DNA from: Lignipirellula cremea
Lineage (GTDB): Bacteria > Planctomycetota > Planctomycetia > Pirellulales > Pirellulaceae
Reading direction: 5' to 3'
Assembly (NCBI RefSeq): GCF_007751035.1
Contig: NZ_CP036433.1
Span: 4,941,001-5,005,000 of the forward strand
DNA: 64,000 bases
The translations under genes were made by a program, and so were the position numbers. The notes beneath the pieces are model-generated. The model saw only the letters and a program-made list of their open reading frames with translations, was not told where the DNA came from and did not search any database. Positions 43,567 to 53,189 of this stretch are shown piece by piece (within the stretch, counting starts at the first letter, position 1; each line of letters begins with the position of its first letter).

Positions 43567-44892
43567 TTATTCTCCGAGAAAGCGCCCAAACGGTTCGGTC
43601 GTCTCGTGATGGTCGAGCCCAATTTTGATGACCGCCAGAGCCGGCACGGCGATGATCGCGCCGCCGATCCCCCACATCCAGGCAAAGAACGTAAAGGTAA
43701 TGATCAGAATGGCCGGGTTCAGACTGATCGACCGCCCCAGCAGCGTCGGCGTCACAAAGTTCGCTTCGATCACATTGACGCCCAGGTAAATCGCCGGGGC
43801 AAGCGCCGCGTACGACAGCGAATCGAAAGACAGCACCCCGACCAGAAAGACCACCACCGCCCCCGCACAAGCGCCCAAAAACGGCACATAGTTGAGCAGC
43901 GTCGCCATGACGCCCCACAGCAGGGCATTCGGAATTCCAATCGCCCACAGGCCAAGACCGATACACGCCCCCAGGCCGATGTTAATTAGCGTGGTGGTCA
44001 TCAGGTATCGCGACATGCCCACCTGTAGATCGCGAGCAATCTCCACGATCCGCCGCTTGTCGCGAAAGGTCGGCATCAACTCCACCATTTTCTCCAGCAT
44101 GCGATCGCCTGCCGCCAGCAGGAAGAACAGCATCACCAACGCGAGAAAACCAGTGACGATCGTTTCGCCGGCGCCGTTCAGGGCGGCAAACGTCAGGCTG
44201 GGCTGCTTGATTTCCACCTGGACGACCTCGGCCTTGTTGCCAACCTTCGTCATATTGTCGATCTTCTCCGAGACTTTCCCGATATCGTCAAAAGGTTCAC
44301 GCAACTTGCGCAACTTGTATTCAATCCGCCGCAGATGGGCCGGCAATTCGGCGTACCAGTTTTGCACCGGACGAAACAGGGCCAGACCCAGCAAGGAGAC
44401 CAGCACGATCGAACCCAACAGCACCAGCGCGGTCCCGAAAATCGGCGGCAGCCCCCGGCGGCGCAGCCAGCGAATCATCGGGCTCAGAACAAAGTTCAGC
44501 AGCAACGCCAGAACAATCGGGAACAGCACCGCCCGCGCGCAGTAAAATCCCGCCAGCAGGGCAAGCAGGGTAAGAATCAATAAACAGGATCCCTGCAGAC
44601 CGATACCCGTCAACCGTTCGGTCAGGCCGATGTCGGATTGCCCCCGCCCCGCCAGTCCTTTGACCACGTCCCCCGCTTTTTCGTCGCCGCCCACACGCGA
44701 AGCGCTTTTCTCGCCCGCCAGGATCCGCGCCGTAGGCGTTTCGGGCGGAATCTCAATCGGGTCATGCGTACCTGCCGCAGAAGCCGGAACGGCCGCTGGC
44801 GCGATCGCCGCCGGGAGAAAGGTATCGTCCTGCCCCTCGCCAGGCAGTCCAGGAGAATCGGCGTCCGAGTCGGTCGGCGGCTTGAGCAACAT
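43567..44892 (-). CDS. AI-2E/PerM family transporter
   Basis: The 441-residue protein has a soluble, proline-rich N-terminal part (residues 1-95) and then about seven to eight membrane segments in the layout of the AI-2E family. It has a long periplasmic stretch between segments 3 and 4 (about 180-230), [29 protein letters not shown]-type core (here [20 protein letters not shown]) and a final [22 protein letters not shown]. Members export autoinducers, sodium/protons or other small solutes. The start at 44892 has a GGAG site 10 bp upstream. The gene precedes the enolase-superfamily gene by 43 bp. Confidence 0.85.
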   Translation of the reverse strand: MLLKPPTDSDADSPGLPGEGQDDTFLPAAIAPAAVPASAAGTHDPIEIPPETPTARILAGEKSASRVGGDEKAGDVVKGLAGRGQSDIGLTERLTGIGLQGSCLLILTLLALLAGFYCARAVLFPIVLALLLNFVLSPMIRWLRRRGLPPIFGTALVLLGSIVLVSLLGLALFRPVQNWYAELPAHLRRIEYKLRKLREPFDDIGKVSEKIDNMTKVGNKAEVVQVEIKQPSLTFAALNGAGETIVTGFLALVMLFFLLAAGDRMLEKMVELMPTFRDKRRIVEIARDLQVGMSRYLMTTTLINIGLGACIGLGLWAIGIPNALLWGVMATLLNYVPFLGACAGAVVVFLVGVLSFDSLSYAALAPAIYLGVNVIEANFVTPTLLGRSISLNPAILIITFTFFAWMWGIGGAIIAVPALAVIKIGLDHHETTEPFGRFLGE

Positions 44893-45308
44893 GGACGAAA
44901 ACTCCAAAAATGGGGAAACCAACCGAAACCCATCCTGTTTGACACCGAACAGGAGCCGCTGTCTCAGAAAAAGGACGGGACCCAACAAATAAGCACATTC
45001 CATGCCGCTCGCTGCATGCCGCGCCGAAAAAGACGATGGCAGGGATTCCCCCAGCAAAAGCGATAAACGGGCGCACTGCCACGCGAGGGTGGATGAACCG
45101 CAGGCAATCAGGCTGGCAGATCAGCGACCCGCAGGAACGACGGGCAACCGCTGCCAAAAGAGCAAAAAAAACCAACGCCCACGCATGGAAAGGGCGCCCG
45201 GAGAAAGCCCAGCGGTTGGATTGTCGTTCCCCGCCCGATATACTGGTCTCATTAGGGGGGCAGCGAAATGCCCCCTCTCCTTCCTCAATTCGGCAGGGCA
45301 ACCTGGAT
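44893..45308. other. Intergenic region between divergent genes
   Basis: About 415 bp separate the transporter gene (minus) and the zinc-ribbon membrane protein gene (plus). Frames are open in places, but none has a usable start or family likeness. No repeat or strong hairpin was seen. Confidence 0.4.
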
Positions 45309-46214
45309 ATGTCGGTTGAAGTTTCATGTGCCTGCGGGCAACGGTTTGCGGCCGAACGTCGCCTGATTGGCAAGCGCGTTCAGTGCCCATCGTGCGGCGG
45401 ACCAATCGATGTCCTCGACAGTCGGGGTTCCGCCAGTTCCCACTTTGCCAACGCTCCGCCGCCGCCGAGCAACTACCCGGCCCAGGGCGGTTATCCATCG
45501 CCAGGCGGGTATCCGCCCCAGGGCGGATATGCGCCGCAGACACCGACGTATGTCCCGCCGACCTATACGCCGCCGGCCCCGAAGAAACGGAAGATGAAGA
45601 AGGCCCCCTTCGGCGTTGCGGCCTCGGATAGTTGGGCGAGTAACCCAGGGAGACTACGGGCGAATCCGTTTCAGTACTGCCTGCATTATCCGCTATGGCC
45701 TGCCGTTTATGGCCTGATGTTTGTGGGCTTTCTACCGCTTATCTTTGCGGTCCATTGGTTGTTTTGCTGCGTGTCGATAACAGGGCTCATTTTGCTGATT
45801 CGCGAGTGGTTTGTAGTCCGGCAACATTTCTGGTGCGGGTGTGTGAATCCCGGCGTGGTTGTATCGTTGAATCCGATGCTAATCGCCGTTTGCACAGATC
45901 TGAGCAAGGGTAGCGGCACCTATCTGGCGGTGAAAGTGATTCGCTCCCGGCTCGACAGAATCCAGGGGCAACCGCCCCAGATCGGCACGCGTGTGGCTAC
46001 GGTGGCGTTGTACGACGGCGCCCCTATCGATTTAGGTAAACCGGCCTGGCACACCTTTTACCCTGTGCCCGTCGAATGCGTCACAACCGATCTGGCGGAT
46101 ATGCAGGGCGTGCTGGCCTCCATTTCCGCCACAGACTGGCAAGACCTGAGCACGTGTCTGGCGCAAGTACCGCAACCTTTCCGGACTGGCTTGTATCGCA
46201 TGGGCAGGCACTAA
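45309..46214 (+). CDS. Zinc-ribbon membrane protein, DUF3239-like
   Basis: The 301-residue protein starts MSVEVSCACGQRFAAERRLI with a zinc-ribbon of the form CxCG...CPSCGG (residues 7-30). A Pro/Gly/Tyr-rich linker contains four GGY repeats. Two membrane segments follow (LWPAVYGLMFVGFLPLIFAV and LFCCVSITGLILLI), and then a soluble C-terminal domain with VNPGVVVSLNPMLIAVCTDLSKG, which resembles DUF3239 proteins. The role is unknown. The start at 45309 lacks a strong ribosome site, but the zinc ribbon begins right there. Confidence 0.75.
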   Translation: MSVEVSCACGQRFAAERRLIGKRVQCPSCGGPIDVLDSRGSASSHFANAPPPPSNYPAQGGYPSPGGYPPQGGYAPQTPTYVPPTYTPPAPKKRKMKKAPFGVAASDSWASNPGRLRANPFQYCLHYPLWPAVYGLMFVGFLPLIFAVHWLFCCVSITGLILLIREWFVVRQHFWCGCVNPGVVVSLNPMLIAVCTDLSKGSGTYLAVKVIRSRLDRIQGQPPQIGTRVATVALYDGAPIDLGKPAWHTFYPVPVECVTTDLADMQGVLASISATDWQDLSTCLAQVPQPFRTGLYRMGRH

Positions 46215-46404
46215 CGCACCCCTTGCGACCGCACGGGAAGGCCGCTGCTGTCGTCCCTTCTGCGGCGCCTTTCGATCGCAGCGCGGCGAAAATTCGCATC
46301 GGGCCGGACCACAGGTTAAGATCCAGCGCTGGCGGTTTGCTCTTGATAAGGTTTGTCGGGACGACCGCTCCATGCCCCTTTGACCCGCGCAAGGAATCCC
46401 CCGC

Positions 46405-47853
46405 ATGAAGTCTGCAGCCCTGTTCCCGATCCTGCTGGCGGCCCTGTTGGTTTGGCCCGGCGACGCTCCGGCAGCGGACGCCGCCCGGCCGTATAACGTG
46501 TTGTTCATCATTTCCGACGACCTCACGGCGACGGCACTCTCCTGCTACGGCAACCAGGTCTGCAGCACGCCCAATATTGATCGCCTGGCCGCCCAGAGCG
46601 TCCGCTTCACCAGGGCGTATTGCCAGGGAACGTACTGCGGTCCCTCCCGGGCGTCGTTCATGTCGGGCTACTATCCCCACGCCACCGGCGTGCTGGGTTA
46701 TATCAGCCCGCGGAAAGCGATCGGCGACCGAGCGATGTGGGCCGAGCACTTCAAAAATAACGGTTACTACACGGCCCGCGTCAGCAAGCTGTTCCACATG
46801 GGCGTGCCGGGCGGCATCGAAGCCGGCACCGACGGGGCCGACGATCCGGCCTCCTGGACGGAACGCTTCAATAGCCAGGGGCCCGAATGGAAAGCGCCCG
46901 GCGACGGCGAAACGCTCGAAGGAAATCCCGACGGGAAAAAGCCGGTTGTCGGCGGCAACACGTTTGTGGTCGTGGAAGCCGAAGGCGACGACCTGGTCCA
47001 TTCCGACGGCAAGACAGCCGCCAAGGCGTCGGAGCTGCTGCGGCATCAAGGGAAGAAGCAGGAGCCGTTTTTCCTGGGCGTCGGGTTCGTTCGTCCGCAC
47101 GTTCCGTTTGTAGCGCCCCGGCCGTACTACGAGCGGTTCCTGCCGTACGCCAGCATGACCTTGCCGGAAAAGGTCGCCGGCGACTGGGACGACATTCCCG
47201 CTGCCGGCATCAACTACAAGACCAGCCTGAACATGAAAATGGATGAACGGCGCCAGAAAAAAGCGGTCGGCGGCTACTACGCGTCGGTCGCCTTTATGGA
47301 CGCCCAGGTCGGCAAGGTGCTGGACGCTCTCAAGGAATCCGGCCAGGAAGAAAACACGATCGTGATCTTCACCAGCGACCACGGCTATCACCTGGGCGAA
47401 CACGACTTCTGGGCCAAGGTTAGCCTGCACGAAGAATCCGCCAAGGTGCCGCTCCTCATCCGCGTACCGGGAAAAAAGCCGGCCGTCTGCGACTCGCTGG
47501 TCGAGCTGATCGACCTGTATCCAACTATCGCCGGGCTATGCGGCCTGGAGGTTCCGGCTCGCCTGCAGGGGAAGAATATTGCCCCCCTGCTCGACGACCC
47601 GTCGCTGTCGGTGCGCGACGCGGCGTTCTGCGTGAACGGACGCGGCATGCTCCTCCGCGAGGATCGCTGGGCCTATATCCAGTACGGCGAAGATGCGAAA
47701 AAAGGGATCGAGCTGTTCGACATGCAGCAGGATCCCGAGCAGTACGACAACCTGGCCGACAGCCCCGAGCACCAGGAAATCGTCGCCGCCTTTGCTAAAA
47801 AGATGACGGCCCGGCTGCTGGAAGTTCGCACCAACGATCTCGACAAAAAGTAA
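46405..47853 (+). CDS. Secreted sulfatase (iduronate-2-sulfatase type)
   Basis: The 482-residue protein has a signal peptide (to about residue 24). Asp38-Asp39 in FIISDDLTATALSC are metal ligands. The formylglycine motif is Cys78 in YCGPSRASFMSG (C-x-P-S-R). LGVGFVRPHVPFVAPRPY, FTSDHGYHLGEHDFWAK and SAKVPLLIRVPGK complete the active site, and the whole pattern matches iduronate/choline-type sulfatases common in planctomycetes. It needs a formylglycine-generating enzyme encoded elsewhere. It is convergent with the polyferredoxin gene, only 16 bp away. Confidence 0.93.
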   Translation: MKSAALFPILLAALLVWPGDAPAADAARPYNVLFIISDDLTATALSCYGNQVCSTPNIDRLAAQSVRFTRAYCQGTYCGPSRASFMSGYYPHATGVLGYISPRKAIGDRAMWAEHFKNNGYYTARVSKLFHMGVPGGIEAGTDGADDPASWTERFNSQGPEWKAPGDGETLEGNPDGKKPVVGGNTFVVVEAEGDDLVHSDGKTAAKASELLRHQGKKQEPFFLGVGFVRPHVPFVAPRPYYERFLPYASMTLPEKVAGDWDDIPAAGINYKTSLNMKMDERRQKKAVGGYYASVAFMDAQVGKVLDALKESGQEENTIVIFTSDHGYHLGEHDFWAKVSLHEESAKVPLLIRVPGKKPAVCDSLVELIDLYPTIAGLCGLEVPARLQGKNIAPLLDDPSLSVRDAAFCVNGRGMLLREDRWAYIQYGEDAKKGIELFDMQQDPEQYDNLADSPEHQEIVAAFAKKMTARLLEVRTNDLDKK

Positions 47854-47869
47854 GCCGGTCGGTCGCTGG

Positions 47870-50410
47870 TCAGGGCTGCCCCAGGCCAAACGGATCCGCG
47901 TCAGGTTCCCCTGTTGAACCTGCCGCGGGCAGGCCAAAGGGGTTCTCTTCTGCGGGAACGCCGAAGGGGCTTTCCTCCGCCGGCACGCCAAAGGGCGAGT
48001 CGCTGGGAGGAGGACTGGTCGAGGGCGGCGCGGCGTCGTCGGGCACGTAGAACTCGGATTGCTGTTCAGGCAGCCGCTGTTGCTGTTCGATCGCCTTTTT
48101 CCGGGCTTCGTCGCGGCGGAGCTGGCGGTACGAACCGCTGTGGAGACGATCTTCTTTGCCGGGGCCCGCCTCGACGACAATCGCCGACGCGCCGAGCTTG
48201 CCCGTTTGATGCACGTTGAACTGGTAGCAACTCATCTGGCACAAACCGCAGCCGACACACTCATCGGCCAGCACGACCGGCGCCAGGTAGCCGGAACCCT
48301 CGATCGGCAGGCCGTCGTCGTCGACTTCGGTATGCACCCGGGTGAACTCGATCGCATGGTACCCCGCCGCCGAACATTCATCGACGCACAGCTGGCAGGC
48401 TTCTTTCCCGGCCAGCGGCAGACAGGTCTGCTCGTTCACAATCGCCAGCCCCATCCGGGCGACCTTCTTCTCCGCCAGCGGCAACGCCCTGATGGCTCCG
48501 GTCGGGCAGACTTGACCGCACGAGTTACAGCTCGAAGCGCAACCGGCATGGTCGGCGATGACTTGCGGCGTCCACAACCCTTCCAGTCCCTGGGAGAATC
48601 CCATCGGCTGCAGTACGTCGAAGGGGCACGCCTTGAAGCACTCGCCGCAGCGGATGCACATCTCCAGGAACTCTTTCTCCGGCAGACTTCCCGGTGGCCG
48701 GACGGGCGGCAGGGCGTCGCCCGCATCCAGCCCGGCGCCAAAGGTTTTGGTGATCGTCGCCAGGGCTCCTCCGCCCACAACTGCGGCAGCGGCGCCAGCG
48801 GTCAGGCTGATAAAGCCGCGACGTCCCAAAGCCGTTTCGTGCGTCGGCGGATCGTTGAGGACTTTCAGTTCGACCACGTTCCAGCGTTCAACAAACTTGA
48901 TGGCATGCGTCGGGCAAACGCCGGCGCAGGTCTGGCACATCGTGCAGTCGGTGACCCGGGTGGTGAAGTCGGGCTTGATGGCGTCGAACGGGCAAATCTC
49001 CACGCACTTGTTGCAGTTGATGCAGGAGCTTTCCACCTTCCGCTCGGTTACTCGGAACAGGTTTCCCAGCGAGAACACGGCGCCGCTGGGGCAAACATAC
49101 TTGCACCAGAATCGCGGCTTGAGAAAGCCAAGCGCCAGCACCAGAAAGAACAGCCCGATCGATACGAAATGCCCCGCATTCAGCGGGACGACCTGGCTCC
49201 ATCCGCGAGTGAGGCCCGTCTGCAGCGGACTGCCCAGGAAAAGCAGCGCCCTGGTAATGACCGGAATGGCCGACACGTATCCAGAGACCAGCACCCCCAG
49301 CAACGCTGAGACCAGCACGCCGGTGAGCAGGTAATATTTAATGTGCACCCACCAGCCGTCTTTGGTCACCCGGAACCGTTTCACGCGATTGCTGACCGAC
49401 CAGTCAAAAAGGTCGATCACGGTCCCCAGCGGGCAAAGGTAGCCACAGAATCCTCGCGGAATCAAAATGCAGGCGATCAGGATCACGGCGGCGCAAGCCA
49501 GCGACCAGGCCCAGCTGCGCCCCGCGAGGGAGGTGGAAATGCTGACCAGCGGATCGATCAGCAGAAACACCTCGGCCGACACCCATTCTTTGCCGGCCAG
49601 GTTCTCGGCATAGTGCGACGGCCAGGGGGACCGTTCATGCAGGGCCCAGCCGCCGCTGCTGAGCAGGAACGTTTCCAGCTGCTCATCGGTCAGTCGTTCT
49701 TCCGGAGACAGCGTGACACTGCTTTCGTCCGAGGCAACGACCGTGAACGCGCCGACCTCGCCGCGGATGTCGTCCAGCGCTCCCTCTTCGACCACATGCA
49801 CCGTGTCGACGGAACGGAACCAGGGGCTGGTTGCAACGTCGCCACTTTTCTCGGGCTCGGCCGGTTGGGTCAGCCGCAGATTGCCCGTTTCGGCTTCGAT
49901 CTCCTGCAGTCGCCAGCCGTGGGAGACTTCTCCCGGCGCCGCCGGGCGGGCGTCGTACGGCGTACAAACATAGAAGAACAGGATCAAAAACAGCACCAGG
50001 CAGAGGCCTTGCACCACGCGCCGCAGCGGGGCCGAGAGCACGCTGGGGCCCAGCCGTTTCAGCGCTTTGCGAATAGAGCCCGGCTTGCCCGTGACGCGAT
50101 CTGATAACCACGACGCAGGAAGCACCGCCTGCGCGGTGCGCAGGGCGATTCCCGGCGGCGGCAGCTCGGCGTTTTTCTTCTTCTTTTTCAGAAACGGAAG
50201 AAAGGCGTCCAGCCGCAGCAGAGCCGCGGAACGGTTGCTGCGCGACGTCGCCAGCACCAGCACGCCGGCGCTCACCAGTACGCCCGCGACGGCGAGGGCG
50301 ACCTCGAACAGACCGAACAACCCCCGGCTGGCCTGCTCTTCGAGCAGACAGGAAGCCAGGATCGCTCCGCCCAGGAGAATCAGCAGCAGGCCGACAAGAT
50401 TTCGTTTCAT
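47870..50410 (-). CDS. NapH-NapG-like membrane polyferredoxin fusion
   Basis: The 846-residue protein joins two modules. The first (1-460) has about six membrane segments, a periplasmic part at 150-290, and the two NapH/NosR-type CxxxCP motifs at 322-327 (CGYLCP) and 436-441 (CKYVCP). The second holds six cysteine clusters for 4Fe-4S or similar centres: 463-474, 489-500, 585-596, 624-636, 663-679 and 718-728. A twin-arginine-like segment (GRRGFISLTAGAA, about 529-541) lies in the middle, as at the start of NapG. The tail has three SPFG/NPFG-type repeats. It is the last gene of the ApbE row and probably carries electrons across the membrane to or from the flavin protein. Confidence 0.88.
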   Translation of the reverse strand: MKRNLVGLLLILLGGAILASCLLEEQASRGLFGLFEVALAVAGVLVSAGVLVLATSRSNRSAALLRLDAFLPFLKKKKKNAELPPPGIALRTAQAVLPASWLSDRVTGKPGSIRKALKRLGPSVLSAPLRRVVQGLCLVLFLILFFYVCTPYDARPAAPGEVSHGWRLQEIEAETGNLRLTQPAEPEKSGDVATSPWFRSVDTVHVVEEGALDDIRGEVGAFTVVASDESSVTLSPEERLTDEQLETFLLSSGGWALHERSPWPSHYAENLAGKEWVSAEVFLLIDPLVSISTSLAGRSWAWSLACAAVILIACILIPRGFCGYLCPLGTVIDLFDWSVSNRVKRFRVTKDGWWVHIKYYLLTGVLVSALLGVLVSGYVSAIPVITRALLFLGSPLQTGLTRGWSQVVPLNAGHFVSIGLFFLVLALGFLKPRFWCKYVCPSGAVFSLGNLFRVTERKVESSCINCNKCVEICPFDAIKPDFTTRVTDCTMCQTCAGVCPTHAIKFVERWNVVELKVLNDPPTHETALGRRGFISLTAGAAAAVVGGGALATITKTFGAGLDAGDALPPVRPPGSLPEKEFLEMCIRCGECFKACPFDVLQPMGFSQGLEGLWTPQVIADHAGCASSCNSCGQVCPTGAIRALPLAEKKVARMGLAIVNEQTCLPLAGKEACQLCVDECSAAGYHAIEFTRVHTEVDDDGLPIEGSGYLAPVVLADECVGCGLCQMSCYQFNVHQTGKLGASAIVVEAGPGKEDRLHSGSYRQLRRDEARKKAIEQQQRLPEQQSEFYVPDDAAPPSTSPPPSDSPFGVPAEESPFGVPAEENPFGLPAAGSTGEPDADPFGLGQP

Positions 50411-50698
50411 AAAGGCGCCCAGGAACGTGCGATGGATTACTTTCGGAACTTGAAAGGACGGCTGGATACGGATTCGTTGTTTTGAGGAAGAACAGACGCC
50501 GGACAGTCGCCTTTCACTCCGTGAAAGATCGCGTTCTTTTGCGGAGCAAAAGACGACTAACCGTGGACTTCCGTCAGTTAAAAGTTTCTCGTTCCGTGTG
50601 AAAAGACCCGTACTTTTGCGGAGCGAAAGGCGACTTTGTGCGCCCGCCATCATGCAGATCGACGAACAAATATCGTGCTGTAATTTCCCTCGCGTTCC
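50411..50698. other. Intergenic region with palindromic repeats
   Basis: This gap of 288 bp between the FMN-protein gene and the polyferredoxin gene holds the repeat pairs at 50506-50634. I see no gene. The repeats could form hairpins in a shared transcript. Confidence 0.6.
50506..50634. repeat. Two BIME-like pairs of a 22-bp palindromic repeat
   Basis: Pair 1 is a forward unit at 50506-50527 and an inverted unit at 50536-50557. Pair 2 is a degenerate forward unit at 50583-50605 and an inverted unit at 50613-50634. The inverted units share CTTTTGCGGAGC. Each pair can fold into a long hairpin. A fifth unit is at 34707-34728. Confidence 0.7.
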
Positions 50699-52009
50699 CT
50701 ATTGCGACAGCGCCTTGGCGGTCGCGTTGATGATAGCTTCGGCGGTGATGGTGGCGCCGCTGGTGGCGTCGACGCCCTGGACCGCCTGTTTTTCGACAAT
50801 CTGCTGCGGTACGTCGGTCAGCGAGGAGTAGAACTGCTTCTCCTTGTGCTTCGTCACGCGTAGCGATTCCAGCCGTCCCTTGGCGACCCGGGCCTCCACA
50901 TGGACTTCGTCCTCGTAACCGCGAGAGCTGGCGGTGTACGTTCCGTCGGCGACTTTGGAAATGTCAAACAGCTCAAAGCGGCGGACCGCGTCGAGATTGT
51001 TGCGAGCGCGTGTTCTATCCCGGTCCGCATAGCGATAAGAGCCGTTAGGGGAGTCGATCACTTCCTGGTAGAACGCCATTGCTTCTTTAAAACGGCCCAC
51101 CGTGCGGCAAGCGTCGCCAGCGAACAGATAGGCGGAAAACTTGGAACCGCCGCTGCGCACGTAGAGTCGAGCCAGCTTGACGGCTTTGTCGGTTTCGCCC
51201 ATATCAGCCCACAGTTTGATCATCCGATCGGAAACGGGCGTTCTGGAACTGCGATCCGGGTCGTGCAAAAAGGCTTCCGCCGCCGCCCTGTCGCCCAGCC
51301 GGAAGTAACATTCGGCCAGCGAAACGGCCTGCCGGTCGGTGGGACCGACACCGCCATGCTCCCACCAGAACGCGGCCCGCGCATAATCCTGGAACAGGTT
51401 GAAGTACATGTTGCCAAGGGAACGTATCACTCGCGTACGCACTTCGGCATTGTCCTTGTGCATCGCCAACAGATGATGCAATAGCTTGACGCCGCCGCGC
51501 CAGTGGCTGGGGTTGGGGTTGATTTCACTCCACACATATTGCCCCATATTCTTTTTGCTGTTCCAGCCGCCCGGCGGTTTCTCCGGCCAGGATAGATCCA
51601 GCGTTGGGGGATAATCCAATGGCGTACTGTTGTACCAGTCCGGCGGCGTGCGGCCGGCCTCGCCGATGATCGATTTGACGTCGACCTTCGCAGGCGAAGC
51701 GGTCGTTCGGCCTGTGCCCGCGTCGGGTTTAGCCGGCTCGGCAGACGGGGCGTCGGTCTTGGGGTTCAGCACGTAGCGTTTCCCCTGATACGTCACGGCG
51801 TGAATCTGGCTGTAGGTGTAAACGCGGTCCAATGAGCGACCGCCAATCAGCGCGGCGAAGGTTACCAGCTTTTTCGTCTGGTCGATCGATTCCACCTTCC
51901 CTTCGACCCGGGCGCCGGTGAGGAACTCCACGACGTCTTGTGCATCGGCGGCGGCGGACAGCAGCAGGAGCATGCTGCAGGCGGCCAGCCCTGTGAGGAT
52001 TTTCTTCAT
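50699..52009 (-). CDS. Exported FMN-binding protein with TPR-like region
   Basis: The 436-residue product has a signal peptide (MKKILTGLAACSMLLLLSAAADA). An SHD1-like beta region follows (about 25-85, VVEFLTGARVEGKVESID), then a helical TPR-like part (about 170-340, with NAEVRTRVIRSLGNMYFNLFQ and FSAYLFAGDACRTVGRFKEA). The C-terminal FMN-binding domain ends in DATSGATIT, where Thr420 is the expected site of covalent FMN attachment by ApbE. The ApbE gene lies directly upstream (98 bp) on the same strand and the polyferredoxin gene downstream. Confidence 0.9.
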   Translation of the reverse strand: MKKILTGLAACSMLLLLSAAADAQDVVEFLTGARVEGKVESIDQTKKLVTFAALIGGRSLDRVYTYSQIHAVTYQGKRYVLNPKTDAPSAEPAKPDAGTGRTTASPAKVDVKSIIGEAGRTPPDWYNSTPLDYPPTLDLSWPEKPPGGWNSKKNMGQYVWSEINPNPSHWRGGVKLLHHLLAMHKDNAEVRTRVIRSLGNMYFNLFQDYARAAFWWEHGGVGPTDRQAVSLAECYFRLGDRAAAEAFLHDPDRSSRTPVSDRMIKLWADMGETDKAVKLARLYVRSGGSKFSAYLFAGDACRTVGRFKEAMAFYQEVIDSPNGSYRYADRDRTRARNNLDAVRRFELFDISKVADGTYTASSRGYEDEVHVEARVAKGRLESLRVTKHKEKQFYSSLTDVPQQIVEKQAVQGVDATSGATITAEAIINATAKALSQ

Positions 52010-52107
52010 CGGTTGCCTGCTCCCATTCAGGCGGGGATCACATCTCTCGAAGTCATGTTATTCAAGGAAAAGCACGGCGCAAGCGGGGGCGCCATCCGAC
52101 AAGACCG

Positions 52108-53118
52108 TTAAACCGGAAAGCCCCCGCTCCGGCGGATGCGGCCGTCCTTTTGCACCAGCAATACGTCGACCCCAGGCAACTGGGCGGCCAGTTCTTCCCC
52201 GCGGGCCGGGCCCAGCACAGCGATGGCGGTCGACAACGCGTCTGCTGTCATGGCGCTGGGCGCCGCGACGGAAACGCTTGCCAGCTCTGTCGGCGAGCAT
52301 CCCGCATGCGGATCCAGCAGGTGGTTCTGCCGGAAGTCAGGAGAGAAGGTCGTGGCGTAATCGCCGCTGGTGGCCAGGCTGCGTCCGGCCAGCTTTGCCA
52401 GAGACAGATACGCCGACGGACGCCGCGGGTGCTGGATGCCAACGGTCCAGGGCTGGCCGTCTGCTGTGCGACCGAGCGCGCCGATTTCGCCTGTGTTGAT
52501 CAGCGCATGCTGGACGCCATGCTGCTGGATCGCGTCGCGAGCTTTGTCAGCCGCGAAGCCCTGGGCGATGCCGTTCAGGGTGATCTGCGTCCCCTGTCCG
52601 TGCAGGCGGATGCGGGCCGCGGTTGTCTCCACGCGACGCCAGTCGACCTGTCGCCGGGCCGCCGCCACTTCGTCCGCCGCTGGCAGGCGATTGGCTTTCT
52701 GGGCTTCGTAATACAGGCTCCACAACGGCTGGACGGTGATATCGAAAGCACCTTCGCTGCGACGAGAAACGTCTTCCGCCTCTCGCAGCACTTCCACCAG
52801 GTAACGATGCGGGCGATCCAGCCGGCCTGTGCGATTCAACTGGCTGAGCTGGCTATCAGGGCGATAAATACTCATCACCTGCTCGACCCGTTCCAACTCC
52901 GCAAACGCGGCGTCAATGGCGGCCCGGGCCGTCGCTTCGTCGGCATGCAGGGCGACCATGGAGACATCGGAACCGAGCGCCCAGGAGGTGCGCCTGGCGA
53001 CGGCCAGCGGCTGGCCATCTTCGCTGGCGAATGCCTGTCCGGCCAGGCTGTGAACAAGGGGCCAGCAAACAGCCCCGCCAGCGGCGACGCAGAAAAACTG
53101 ACGGCGGTTGGAAATCAT
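52108..53118 (-). CDS. apbE: FAD:protein FMN transferase (ApbE)
   Basis: ApbE attaches FMN covalently to a threonine of partner proteins outside the cytoplasm. The 336-residue protein has a twin-arginine-type signal (NRRQFFCVAAGG). The family marks are SIYRPDSQLSQLNRTG, ITLNGIAQGFAADKARD, ALINTGEIGALG, WTVGIQHPRR, LATSGDYATTF with HLLDPHAG, and MTADALSTAIAVLG with the metal-ligand aspartate. The usual GG of the NxGG block is GE here. The start at 53118 has GAGGA 7 bp upstream. The neighbour downstream carries the matching flavinylation motif. Confidence 0.93.
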   Translation of the reverse strand: MISNRRQFFCVAAGGAVCWPLVHSLAGQAFASEDGQPLAVARRTSWALGSDVSMVALHADEATARAAIDAAFAELERVEQVMSIYRPDSQLSQLNRTGRLDRPHRYLVEVLREAEDVSRRSEGAFDITVQPLWSLYYEAQKANRLPAADEVAAARRQVDWRRVETTAARIRLHGQGTQITLNGIAQGFAADKARDAIQQHGVQHALINTGEIGALGRTADGQPWTVGIQHPRRPSAYLSLAKLAGRSLATSGDYATTFSPDFRQNHLLDPHAGCSPTELASVSVAAPSAMTADALSTAIAVLGPARGEELAAQLPGVDVLLVQKDGRIRRSGGFPV

Positions 53119-53189
53119 CAGGGAGTCCTCAAGGCAGACAAGGGATAAACGGTTAGCCACATCGCCAGGCGACGGGGAAGACGTTATTT

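Noticed and set aside
44638-45066. Plus-strand frames before the zinc-ribbon membrane protein
   Set aside because: They lack ribosome sites and family likeness and partly overlap the transporter gene antisense.
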